Below, piece after piece: positions 12,583 through 24,602 of a DNA stretch of 64,000 nucleotides (positions within the stretch are counted from its first letter, which is position 1; each line of letters opens with the position of its first letter). The position numbers and the translations under genes were made by a program. The stretch is from Holacanthus passer (taxonomy: Eukaryota; Chordata; Actinopteri; Pomacanthidae): contig JAFREQ010000012.1 in assembly GCA_025331565.1 (NCBI GenBank), positions 13,568,501 to 13,632,500 on the forward strand, given 5' to 3'. The notes below the pieces were generated by a model, which was given only the letters and a program-made list of their open reading frames with translations, searched no databases and was not told the DNA's origin.

Positions 12583-12700
12583 ATGCCCCTAAGGTGGCAA
12601 TAGTAGGTTATGACAATAATTGGTACCTGGGTCGCACAAATGTGGTGCTCACCTGCGAGGCCACCGGAAACCCCGTCCCACTCTCCGTCCAGTGGAAGAC
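12583..12700 (+). CDS. nectin2: nectin-2 exon 5: first half of second C-type Ig domain
   Basis: T from exon 4 plus AT gives Tyr, so the protein runs YAPKVAIVGYDNNWYLGR. The GYD.NWYLGRT signature is the closest match to nectin-2 in this gene. It continues TNVVLTCEATGNP with the first Cys of the domain, then SVQWKT with the core Trp. The exon ends in phase 2 at AC|GTGAGT. The phase 2 intron inside this domain agrees with my recollection of mammalian nectin genes, where the third Ig domain is encoded by two exons. Confidence 0.94.
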
Positions 12701-13358
12701 GTGAGTATCCGCACAACCAGCATTTTTTTTTTAATCTTATCGCTTGCTCTGTCTCTTTCCCAATGTCTCTTGCTTTCTCTTTCTCTTATCTCGTTTTCTC
12801 TCATTTTTTTCTTCCTTACACTTCAGTTCCAAGTCCACAGAGCTGTAATCAGCGCTTTTATTATTGCCACTACGGCCCTGTGCTCTGATTATGGAGATAG
12901 CCGTATAATTTCTCATAATGGACTCTGTGACTCGAGATTTAACCCTCGCATAATGAGAAACACAATATGACTCCCACTCTCCCTTTTTCTGTATTATCAG
13001 CTATTAACATAACTGTGACAAAATTTGAAAAAAAAAATGTAAGACTGGAACTTAAAAATGGGAGAGATGAGATTTTGGGCCTGGATCCAGCAGTTTTGAT
13101 TTTCCTCCAGTCCCCATCGTATTTTTCTTCCAATGTGTGATAATGGATTGCCTTTTGAGGAAGGGGGAACTGATTGGTTTTGCACTGCCCATCAAGATTA
13201 GTGGAATTTGATGACATTGCACAGTACAGCACATTTCTGTAAATGCACATCTGTCTCAATGCTCTTATTGTGGCCAAAGTCAAACAAACCACACTCCCAT
13301 TCTCATTTTATTTCTCTCTTTTCTTCTCTGTCATGTCGATATGCTCATATCCCTGCAG
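12701..13358 (+). other. nectin2: intron 5
   Basis: A phase 2 intron of 658 bases with GTGAGT donor and CCCTGCAG acceptor. An imperfect inverted repeat (12909-12920 against 12949-12960, 11 of 12 bases) lies within it. The rest shows nothing notable. Confidence 0.88.
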
Positions 13359-13507
13359 TATGTCGGGAGAGATGCCAGACACAGTGCAGATTTCAGGCAA
13401 CGAGCTGAAGGTACTGAAGGTGGATGACGCAGTCAACACCACTTTTGTCTGCGAGGTCAAGAACCGCATCGGGCTCGGCAAAGACCAGGTCACAGCCATA
13501 GTCAGAG
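13359..13507 (+). CDS. nectin2: nectin-2 exon 6: second half of second C-type Ig domain
   Basis: AC from exon 5 plus T gives Thr, followed by MSGEMPDTVQISGNELKV. The strand VDDAVNTTFVCEVKN holds the second Cys and an N-glycosylation sequon (NTT) and is very like mammalian nectin-2. The exon ends KDQVTAIVR plus one base (phase 1) at G|GTGAGT. It is the last exon common to both isoforms: that base G joins AG at 21020 to make Glu (alpha) or AT at 52398 to make Asp (delta). Both joins keep the frame open. Confidence 0.94.
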
Positions 13508-16212
13508 GTGAGTTGCGGGACAGAAACAAACACACACCCCAACACGAAAAAGCACAAATACACAGCATGTGCACAAACAAGATGTAGGTCAGATTACATT
13601 TACAAACATACTTTAACCTGCTTAGAGTACAGCATGTGTGATGGAAACCCTCTTTTTGTGCACTTCTCTGTGATGTGATGAATTAGCATCAGAATTGTTC
13701 CTGTCATCACAAATCCACCAATCTGCTGCTCTAAGTAGGTTAAAACCAGAATGAAGTGTAATTCGCACAAGTTGCAAATGTCCTAAAACACTGATAAATG
13801 GCACACTGCAAATGCATCAGTAAGAACATTTCAGAAATGAAATGAAAAATACATTTGTGGCTCACTTGGGTCTCGTTCATCACCTAAACCTTTCCCTGGC
13901 TTGTATATGAAAACATTTATATCCTCTGAACTGATGAACTGGAGCCAAATGCACTTTCATCACACATGCTACACATTTCCTGGTGTACTATGCTCTCATG
14001 TCTTCCCCAGGGATGCACCTTGTTCCGCCTCACATGTCTCATGAACACACACATACACACACATTCTCTGTGCTGAGGGCTGTCTTGGGTGTGTAGTGTA
14101 GTGCAGGGCTAGAGGGTCCAGCTGCTCTGTTCATGGTGTGTATGTGTGCAACAGTTTTAGAGACTGGGTGTGTATGTGCATGCATTACTGTGCTTTTGGG
14201 TTCAACTTTTCATGTCCCTCTTTCTCTATGTCCTATTAGGAATGCATGTCACTTTTTCTATTTCTCTTTGCACGCACTCTATAACGCTGTATTATGAAAG
14301 TGTCTATGCCTCCACGATACCCAAGGTCTGTCTATCCGCTTTGTACATCACATTGCATTTACAAAGCGGTTTTTCACAAGGTTTTTAGTGGTAGTTCACA
14401 TTGTGCCTGGTGCACATAGACGAGTTGGTCCTTCCCGCTGATATTTTCTCTTTTCTTCTATTTTTCTAAAGCGGTTCGCCCCCCAAAAGTCATGATCACA
14501 AAAGCGACTGAGTAGCTTCTCAGCAGCACTCTTGGCCATCAGTAATGACAGGAGAGACTAAAGCAAATCAAATGAGCAGCGTTCATTAGAGTCAGCGTCT
14601 TGAAGATAATGCTGCAATCACTAAAAGTGACGCATTTGACTCATAGCGACACTGTTGACTTTGAATTGAAGTGGATTTCAGTGTTGCCTTGGGTTTAGCA
14701 GAGACTAGACTTGTGCTGATACACTGTCTGTGTTTGCTGGTTCATATTTGTGTATGTATGCATTTAGGTGTATGTGTCTGTGCTGTATAGCTTGTTATAC
14801 CACCTCAAGTCTGGGAGGTAAACCATCCAGAATAAAAAAAAGAAAAAGTCTGTTCCTCAATAATTTTACCTGCACCCCTCAACAGGGTTTCCTCCTGCAT
14901 TTTACTTCACACAAAATGCATTCCCCTCCACTCTTCTACTACATGCCTGCACTTTATCAGAAGTCATTTCCTGCTGACATGGGGGCAAACTTTCCCCCTA
15001 ATGGGGAAAAAGTGCATTTTTCTAGTGGCTACATTTTAAGAGCAACCCAGCTACTTCATGCCCTCTTTTCTCTCTTTTTTTCTTGTCCTCTTGCTCAGTC
15101 TCTACTTGTTCCATTCTTTTTTTTCTTTCTTTTTCTCTCACCCCCATCTTTCTTCAAGTCCCTTGGCTCCTTATGGTGCCACAGCATGCGTCACCACTCC
15201 TCTGGGGCCATTCTGTACTGCTGCACAGTAGTGTAACTGCCTTCTGTAGCACAAAGGATGTCACCATCTCCTGCTGTGTATTACAAGCAACAAGCAAGGA
15301 AGATACAAAGATCCAGGGAGCAGAGGGAGGAAGATGGAGGCTGCTGCTTTTAGACTAAAAAGCTGAGGAACGTGCACCAGGATAAATCAGTGCCAGCATG
15401 CAATCCTCAAACTAAGAGAGGGAGAGAGCAAAGGCATGAGGGATGGAGGGAGAGAGCGGATGCTGACGGCATTTAAAACTCCCATGGGAATCTTGTGCCA
15501 CTGCATCCTATCGCCACTGCTGTTGGCCTCCACTATCTCTCAGCATAGCGTGTGTGTCTGTCTCCAAGCCTCTCAGAGCGGATCAGTCACCCTTTGCTGC
15601 TTCAGCTCCTGGGTGCTTCTCTCCTCATTCCACCATCCGTTCCTTCCTCGCTCTGTCTTTTATCCTACATTTCTACTCCAGTTCTTCATCCCACTTTCTC
15701 CTTTTCTCCCTCTACCATCTTTTACTTTCTGGTCTCTCTGGTCCCTTCCAGTGTAGAACTTCCCACAGTTTCCTTGTTCTGTCATCGCCCTCTTCCATCT
15801 CATCTTGCTCTCCGCGGCCTGACCACCTCCTCCCTCCTTCCCACTCCCGTCTTACTCACTGGCAGAAGAGGAGGAGGAGGATAAGTTGTGAGCTAAATTC
15901 GCCAGCAGTTAAGAGGTGACTGAGGCAACCAGCGAGTGTGTCATAGTGAGGAACGTTTGTAGAAGCCAGAGAGATAGCGAGAAGTGTTCAGAAAGAAAGT
16001 CTTGAGTCAGTATTGATTGAAGTGAAATGAAAGAGTTGTTGATGAGCGAGAGAAAGATGTGGAATGAGTCCAGATGGGGATGCGTTGCAGACCTGTGGAG
16101 GCTAATGTGTATGCATGTAGACAAACAAGGCTAAGAGGGGCCGACAGGCGTGAAATGGCCAGCACCTGCTACATAGCAGGTCCCCTACTCCTCTCTACCC
16201 CACAGCTGCATG

Positions 16213-16213
<1 letters not shown>

Positions 16214-16252
<39 letters not shown>
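16214..16252. repeat. (AC)n microsatellite
   Basis: A nearly perfect AC run of about 19 dinucleotides in intron 6. Confidence 0.92.
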
Positions 16253-16256
<4 letters not shown>

Positions 16257-19200
16257 GCTACACACTAGTGGATGTCTGTGTGGACTTGCTTGTGTCCTCT
16301 GCCCTCAGTCTTGTCCTATGCTCCTGGGGGCAGCAAGAGGGATGGATGTCCTCTCTTCTCCTTGCCTCTCCTCCTCTCATCTTCGATCCTGCTGCTTAGT
16401 CACACACACAAACGAATCCTACCCTGCTCTCCCCTCCTCTTTCTTTCGATTTATCTCTCCCTCGCTATCTCTTTCGCTGCAGTTTGCTCTTTTCATTGCA
16501 TCTCTCATCCTCTCGGTTAGCATATGCTCTCTCCTCATCCTCCTTATCTCTCTCAGGTTGTCTTTCAGCCTCCGCAAGTCTGGCGCTGATCTCCCTGCTC
16601 AGAGAAGAGACTCCTGCCCCCAGCATTCTCTCTCTCTCCCTCTCCCGCTCATGCCTGTGCTATCTCCCTCTCTCTCAAAAGCTTAACTCTTAAATACCAG
16701 TAGCTCTTCCTTAATCACAGCTTAGTAGTCTCCATCCCTCCATCCATCCCTCCATTCCTGGCTCCTCTCTCGGGGGTTCTTGTGTGGCTAACCCAGATTT
16801 TCTCCATCTTCTATCTTGCCCCCCCCCCCTCCATCATTCCTTACAGGGGTGGCTCAGCTGAACCTCAAAAAGTTGAATGAATCCCCCACGTTGTCCGAGG
16901 GGCTCTTCAATTCAGCGGAAAAGAGATTTCCTCTGTATTCTGTGCTTTGTCTCCTATTTTCAGACTCATCTAAGGAGACAGTTCAAGGGCATGGGGCTTG
17001 GCCATTTTCCTCCATTGGGTTTGGGTGTGTGTGTGTCTGCCTGTATCTGTCTGTGGCTGTCAGTGTGTGTCTCCGGCCATGCGAAAAGAGCCAGAGAACA
17101 GGTCTGATGGAGCCAAGTCTCCCTCCAGCCTGCAACTGGCCCCCTGCCCACCCCTCATTAGCACACACACACACACGTACACACACAACTCCGTTCAATA
17201 AGTTAATATGCTGACAGAGAAAGCTACTAAGCTACGCTCTAGGTGCAGCCCAGCCCAGCGTCAGACCACTGATGACCATAATGGTGTGTGTGTCTGTGAG
17301 TGTGTATGAATGTGTGTATATGTGACTGTGCATGTTTTTTGGGAGGCTGCAGTAGACGTTACTTCTGCTCCATCTCCCTCATTACTTGCGGTCACTTGGA
17401 CCTTACGGTCGTGCTGGACGTGACTTCATAAGAAGCATGCTGTTTTTTGGTTTCCACAGTACGCTGTGTGTGTGTGTTTGGGGAGGGGGGTGCAGTTACT
17501 GTAGTTATGCATGTTTGTTTTTCTGTTTTTTTCTCCCCTTGTTATCCACACAGCATGCATATTGCATTTTTTCTGCTGGCTCATCCAACAGCATGTGTTT
17601 ATAAGATGTCCTCTCCTCACCCACTTAAATAGATTCCACTGGTGCTTTGTTAGGATGTGTCTGGGTCTGTAGTGGGCCTGTATGGGGAGCCTGAGGTGGC
17701 TCCCTTACATCTATCTCTTGAATCTTTCAAATGTTGTCTCCAGAAGGGTAGAATAAAACATGAATTATCATCCACAAAAGGAATTACCATCACAGACTTT
17801 TTAGAGAGACACTTAGGAACTGACTTGAGCAACGCATTAAAAATAATTGGATGAGTAGAATTTAGGGAGAATTTGCATTTAAATTTTAGCGTAATTCCTT
17901 TTGATGTGACGGCAATATGTGGCAGCATCCGGCCCCGATTTTGCACAGAAATTGTCGCCACGTCGCGTTTGCCGGAGCTCCACAGAGCCAGAGGTGATAA
18001 TGCATTTCTTGTGTTCCTGTTACAAGTGGACACTGAGGGCTAGCTCTCACTCTCATGTGTGTGAACAGGAATGTTTAGCACTGCTTGGGGGAGAATAGGA
18101 GGGGAGAGAGGGACAGTGTGCTTGGGGAGGCTGGTGGGAGAAATTGAAAAAAGGAACAGAGAATATACACATGAGAAATTGTTATTTTTTTCCCTAGGCA
18201 TATGTTAAAATCGAAGCAGAGAAAAGTAACATATGACAGAAATACAAACGTAAATTGAAGAGATGGCAGGGAAAATGGATTTAGAGGAGACGGAAAAGAG
18301 TGTATGTAGGAGACAGCTGGTTAAGTGGTGGCGGAGATGGAGAAAAGGGTAGTGGAGGGGAGGAGAGGCAGAAATAAAGAGGAAGAGAAGAGCCAAGCAC
18401 AGGTGTAGACAGCAGTAGACTACCATTTTCTCTCTTGACAAGAATCAGTGTTACAATAGTAATGCTGGCAGCTCTCTGTACACTTAACAAGAGGGGCCGG
18501 CTTCTGTTGGGATTTCAAATGGGAATGACAATAAGAATCGGGCTGATTCGGTACTTTCAAATTTAGGCAGGGATTTCAACAGCAGCGTCTACTGGTTAAT
18601 CCTCTGCAGCGGCTGGTGAAAGTGCAGAGAGTGGAAAGGAAAGCTTGAGCAACAGAAAGGATGTTCAGCTTAGCCAAAGATTCTTGATCGCTTTCAACCA
18701 GGGACCAAAATTAAAAATTAATTTGCGCACCACTTGTTTGGTTTTATTGTGTAGCTCAACCTGAAAGAAGCAGAAACACTTTAGAATGATTGATAATGAA
18801 CAGACTTTATTCCATAAGTTGATGTTTCTGCAACATTGTGCTTTCTTAAAGGGGTTTAAACATGAAAGCATTTTGTTTATTAGTTCTGGGGCATCCAAAT
18901 GAACAAAATTATCCAAACAGAATGAAGAAGTATCAAAAGAAGAATCAAAAAATGCATGTGTTTGTATAAAATACATCATAAGCTGCAATATTTAATGCTT
19001 TGAACCTTGTAAAATTCAGAATAATATGAATACAGGCACCAGGCTTACTTTTTAAAGCTTTGACGAAAACAGCTTGTGGAATAAAGACTAAGCCGTATAT
19101 CTGTCAGACCAAAGAGCTCCTTCTTCCTATAGAAGATATTATACTTGTTATGTTGTACAGAGTTCCTTGTAAAATAACCTGTATTATTTTGAGGACATTT

Positions 19201-20344
19201 GTGGTCAAAGTGCTTTACACTACAATGAATGCAAACAACATGGGTGGATTCGACCCTTAACTCCGGTGGTGTTAGTGCTGTACTTGCTGCCCACTGAGTT
19301 ATAGATGATGACCACATGGGGAAAACAGTCACAAGGACTGTGGGGAGTTGTCATATTTCCAGAAAGCACTTAGAGCCAAGAATTTGTGGCCAAGTAAAAG
19401 CCTATGCAAAGCAGTAACACTGTCACGGTTCTCCTAGAAGCTTTACTCGCTAGTAGTGTATTACTAGGCCTGGGAACAAACCTCTGTACTTTGAGTTCTG
19501 ACTGAAATGTGTCCATGTACTGAAAGCTGGCATTGAATGTTTGTTCAGAGCCTTAGTGTAGTTTCCTTAATTTTGATTTAATATTCCCTGATTGAAACCA
19601 TAATTTTGCTGATTTTAGACTGTGACAAAGTTCTGTATGGCTGCAAACATCACTTATGCATTTAAATTGGCTCATTTTGATAAATAGATGAAACAGCTCT
19701 TTTAGAAAAACATATTTTTTTTCCTCAAAGCAGAGAATCCAGAACAGTATTGTTTTTGTATTGGTGGCATTGGTACGAAAGCTTTTGTTTGTTATTGCCA
19801 CAGTAAATTGAAAAAAAAAAGCACCCTCCCTTAATTTCACCTGGCGGTTTCCTTCTCTGCCAAAGCAGGTGTATCTGTTGCTGTTCAAATAACAGCTTTA
19901 AAATATAGTACTAATATCACTGCAAAGGGATGTCGAGGGAGTGGGAAGTGCGAGTTCAGAGAACGAGCGCTATATGGCTGACGAGCCATATGGGACGTCT
20001 TCACAGCCTTGATTTAGACACCACTACTTCTCTCTGGAGTTTTGATGCACAAACAGAAATACTGTGTATTGGATGGTGGAGCCCTACTTTTACTTATACC
20101 CTCCTTTGCCAGTCTGCACTCTAAGAAAGTCTTTGTTTAATATAATGAACTTAAAATGGCTTCTTCCCATGTATATGTGTAGCATGGCAGTCGTGACTAA
20201 ATCAGTAGCTCTGGAGTCAAAATGGACACTCATGTCGGACGACACACACTCGAGCAGTGCCTGTGGTTTGCCGAAGCGGAGAGGGGTGCCAATCTGTCCC
20301 CTTGCTCTACGTTCATGGCTTCCAGGAAGAGTTGTCATTCCGCT

Positions 20345-21019
20345 GTGTCACTTTGTCACTCACTCACTCCGCTGCCGCCCTCCCCCCCCCGTCCTCCTCC
20401 TCCTCTTCTTCATCTAATTTCCACCTTCCACTCCTCCATCCATCATTATCCTCCTCCTCTGCATGGCCTCCACCTGTTCTGCCCGCGCACGCCATTCCCT
20501 GCCCCTTCAGAAAGTGTGTCTATGTGGCTTGTGCTCCCTCCCCTTCCCACCCTGCCTTGCCTTGCCTTCTGATTTGTGGTAAGCCTTGGACAGACCCTGG
20601 CTGTTGAAGGGCAACACAGGGGGAAACGTGGCTGCGACGTTGTTGTGACGTGGATGTGGGAATGGGGACAGGAGCAGCTCTGAGGGAGAGGAGGAAATGT
20701 CAGTGTAGGAAGAGACTCAGCACACACACACACAGACACACACTCGACTGTACTGACACCTCAGCACTCTTACACACTTCACTGAATACAATTCAGACCA
20801 GCACCACTGACATCATCCAATTCCTGCCTTCTTTCTGTGTTCCTCTCTCTCTTTTTCTCCTTTTTCCTCGCTCTCACCCTCTCCTCCTTCTCCTTTTTAT
20901 GCTGTCCCTATTTCCCCCCTTGCCCTCTCTCCATGTTTCACACTGTTCTCTTTTTTCCCTTTCTCAACCAATATCCTTTTCTTCCTTTTTCCCTACCCTG
21001 CCTCTCCTCCCTCCTACAG
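20345..21019. repeat. CT-rich tract upstream of the alpha exon
   Basis: The + strand is strongly pyrimidine-rich in two blocks, about 20345-20580 and 20820-21017, separated by a purine-containing AC-rich stretch. The second block runs straight into the acceptor of the alpha terminal exon, forming an unusually long polypyrimidine tract. Open frames across it are Ser/Leu/Pro-rich artefacts. Confidence 0.8.
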
Positions 21020-21603
21020 AGCCCTCAGTGAACCCATCCAATGCCGGCGTGGTGGCAGGAGCTGTGATTGGCTCCCTGCTGGCCCTCCTTTTGGTCGCCG
21101 CTCTCATCGCCGTGCTTGTCACCCGTAGCCGCAGGCAGCAGCAGGGTTACCGCGCCAATGGTGGCAGCGACATGAAGACACGCATATTTGGTGCCGGCAA
21201 GAAGGCCAGCAAGAATGGCACAGGCGGAGGCACGGGCACTGGTGGCGTCGGGGGCGGTAATAACAACGGTCCCATCTATGTTTACAACGAGAGCTCATCC
21301 CACCAGGGCCTTGGAGAGAAAAACAACCACCACCAGCCACTCACCATGGGGGGCCGGCCTGAAGTTGTTACCACTACACCCACTGCTCAAGATATCCTGC
21401 TAAGCAGTGAATTAGACGACGCAGAAAGGAGGAAGTTTGACGAACTGGAGGAGGAGGAGAGGTATGACCACTTCTCTGGAGGGGCCCCCATCCTTCAGCT
21501 TCGTCCTCATGACCAGGACGATATTATTGGCGATTACCTGGATGACGACATGGAGTCCCAGCGGGATGGCTCTGTCATCTCTCGGACTGCTGTTTACGTA
21601 TAG
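21020..21603 (+). CDS. nectin2: nectin-2 alpha-type terminal exon: transmembrane helix and cytoplasmic tail
   Basis: Acceptor TACAG|AG; the first codon is completed by G from exon 6. The order is a short stalk (EPSVNPSN), a transmembrane helix of about 24 residues (AGVVAGAVIG to AALIAVLV), a basic stop-transfer (TRSRRQQQ), and a 160-residue tail. The tail has a Gly/Thr/Asn-rich stretch (GTGGGTGTGGVGGGNNNG), a Glu-rich stretch (FDELEEEERYDHF), then DDIIGDYLDDDMESQ and DGSVISRTAVYV before the stop TAG. The C-terminal AVYV fits the A/E-x-Y-V nectin ligand for the afadin PDZ domain. The last 20 or so residues resemble mammalian nectin-2 alpha as I recall it. The Gly/Asn run looks like expansion peculiar to this lineage. 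The frame also continues upstream, but that sequence is the intronic pyrimidine tract. Confidence 0.93.
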
Positions 21604-24567
21604 AGGAGGAGGGGAGGAAAGGAGGAGGAGAAAAAGGAGGGCATGGAGGATTCCTCCTGAGGATTTTGTGGCTCCGGGGGCTCGTCCCTGTCTGATGAAG
21701 AAGAGAAAATAATACCACTTTTATTTTTGAAAATTGATTTTAAATATAGCCTATTATTAATCACAGTGCAGCCCCAGAATGGACTGAATGAACAGGACGG
21801 TGTGGTGCGATATTCGATATATTATTGAAAGGAATAATGCTTTTGTCTGGTTCCAGATATCAAACAGAAAAAAAACAACCTGTCTCCCACTGCTTCTGCT
21901 CATGCTATCGCTATCACTGGGACCTTGACAAGGACTCTTGACAGACAGACTAAAAGAGAGAAACTATGTATTATGGGAGTAGGATAATGGAATCATAATA
22001 CAAGCGTGGCTATAGAGAAGGCAACTCACTTGTATATTCACTCTTATCTTCACCAAAACAGTAGAAGTGGAAGTGGAAGTGGTTGTCAAGCAGTTGCGTG
22101 TTGCCTGCTATTCTCAGTCCTCCTGTGGGAAACCTTTTGTTTTGGTAATGCATTGTGCTGTGACAGCTGGTGGGTAGTTAGTAACTAGTGATGGGCTGGG
22201 AGGAAAACATTTGAAGGTGAGGACTGTAACCATCAGGTGATTTAGAGAAGAGAACAATGTATTTGCTCATGTCTTTCATTTCCGCTCTCTCTGCCTTTCT
22301 CTTCAAAAAAGAAACCTCTCCGCATCAGCGACTGTAGACACAGAAATTAAAAAGAACATTAGGTCTTATGTGCTGCATAAATACAAGAGCAGCTGAATTG
22401 AACAAAGTAAATTTGCAGAGAGTTTGAATTTAAGTTCTTAACAAAGTATCCACATGCAAACTTTTGTACTGTGCCTGGAGGTAAGAGACGGTAAACAAGA
22501 GATGAAGGGAATGAGGTGTAGCCGATCTGACAGGGTCAAGGGATGGAGAGAGATGCAGGAGGAAGGAGGACTAGAGAGGAGCACGTCTCTTCTTTTCTCT
22601 TCTTCCTCATCCCCGTCTCTTCAGAGTGCTCCTGACAGGAGGAGCTTGATTGGTAATGAGCCGTGAAGTCGCTCGCTTAGCTGGGACCAACAGATTGCCA
22701 CCACTTATCGTTTATGACGTGGCAATTCCTCCCCCTCCCACATCTATCTCTCCATCACCCCTCTGCCTCTCTCTCTTTCTCTCTCTCTCTGTCTGTCTCT
22801 TCATCCCTCGCTCCCAGTGTTTATGGGGAGTTTATGATTTATCCGGGGCAGTGTCGAGGTCAGGGCCAAAGAGAGCAGGGGAGTATTTTACTGCTCCTGA
22901 TGTGTCAAATGCCCCACTTACTTTATTCCAGCCCAGCCTGCCATGACATGCCAGGACTGACTAATCTACCTGGAGTGGACCCCGCTGCATGGACGCCTCC
23001 TCCCATACTTTAGTAAAAGGCCGGATGTAACAGAACCCCACCTCCAAAGTACGGCCACGTTAGGTTAGATAGATTTTCAATAAGATCATCTAATATTTCT
23101 TTCCATTAGCGGATGTTGTTAAATGTAGTGAATTGATCGGGAGACATAAAAGGTTGTGTCCACAGTGAGGCTATGGGAGTCATATTGACTAACAGGCAAC
23201 AAGCGGTGAAATGGCCCTTTATGATGCAGCTTCAGGGCCGATTGTCTCCTGGCTGTTAATTTATCCTTCTAATGAGCCACTGGAGGCCCGCTCAGGCAAA
23301 TATTACTCGTGGCTACTGCACACTGCTCTCTCTGAGGCTCAGTGTGTACATTTTCATGCGTCACTGTATCTACGCCTACTGGATGACTGTGATGGACAAT
23401 CTAGGAGAGAAGCCCTGCTCCAGCTCCTCGAATCATTCTTTTCCTGGCCTTCTAATGAACTCCCCTTTAACCCACCGGGAATCTGGTGAGTGCAGCTCTA
23501 GATGACTGCACTGACCTCTTGTAAGGCCCAGCTGAGATCCGAGTTGTAGTTCGCTGCAGGTCATGAGGTCAAATGTAGGGTGACCCATTGCCGATGGCAA
23601 GGATGACTGCACTTGCCTGCATTTCTTATGGTAGCTGCTTTTGACCTTGAACTATAGATATGAGAACCACTCACATACAGCACAAGTATCGATACAGGGT
23701 GAGACAGTCCCTTTTTGCCATAGAGAGGGCTGTTAACCTTCAGAGAGGCGGAGAGAGAAAAGGAAGGAGATGCAGGAGGCAGGTGACAAAAACAGAGACA
23801 GCTTTCAGTGTTTGAGCACCGTCTAGCATATTGTAAGCCAGTGTGTTCAATAGGATTATTGTCTAATGGCCTTAGCTTCTACATAAATGCAACTCCTGTC
23901 AACCTGGGGTACAGTAAATTTACTGAACACAGCTTATTCGTCACGACCACTCAAAATGAAAACGTATTACTTATTTTTGCACTTGTGTGTGTGTCACCGC
24001 TACAAAGAGAAATATGAGTGTAATACTTGGTCTTTGGGGTAAAAATAGCGATAAGGGACAAAACTGTTGTATGTACATTTTGGTGTGAGGTATCTGTGTA
24101 CTATATATGTAAGCATCTTTATTTTTCTTGTGAAAATGTGGATATTTATGAAAATGTAAATATCAGATCGATGGAGCCAGTGTTTGTGGAAGGCATTCTG
24201 TGTTGGCTAAGCCTAAAGTTAAAAATGTCTCAGAGGGCATTCAGAATGTAATTTTTAATCTAATGAATACCTCGGTGGTTCAGGTGTTATAACATACTGA
24301 ACTGACTGAGCTGAGTTTACCTAAAGCCTAAGAATTGATTTGTATTGGAGGAAAAAAAATTATATATGCTTGTATAATTTTTTTTTTGTTGAAGTTAGCA
24401 TTGCCTGCATTTCCACATAATAAGCACACAACTTTTTTTTTGCACAATTGGCTTCTCCTTTCCCTTGACAGACACACTGTTCCCAATTCAAAAATACCCA
24501 CAATGCTCATAATTTATCAGGCAGACTGTAGCCACACAAGCGATGGTCTGTGCTGCGTCTGAGTCAG

Positions 24568-24570
<3 letters not shown>

Positions 24571-24599
<29 letters not shown>
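24571..24599. repeat. (GT)n microsatellite
   Basis: A perfect run of about 14 GT dinucleotides. Confidence 0.92.

Positions 24600-24602
<3 letters not shown>

Larger units (their letters stand above)
13508..21019 (+). other. nectin2: intron 6 of the alpha transcript
   Basis: About 7.5 kb with GTGAGT donor. The acceptor CTCCTACAG follows some 190 bases of nearly pure pyrimidine. It contains an AC run (16214-16252), CT-rich stretches (about 15060-15170, 15600-15850, 16330-16680) and two weak in-frame candidate alternative exons at 14472 and 16847. The remainder, including the AT-rich 18500-19900 block, shows no supported gene. Confidence 0.8.

Noticed and set aside
20650..21019. Upstream part of the 317-codon ORF that ends with the alpha tail
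   Set aside because: Its first two-fifths translate an AC repeat and a pyrimidine tract. Only the part from 21020 follows a splice acceptor and matches nectin.
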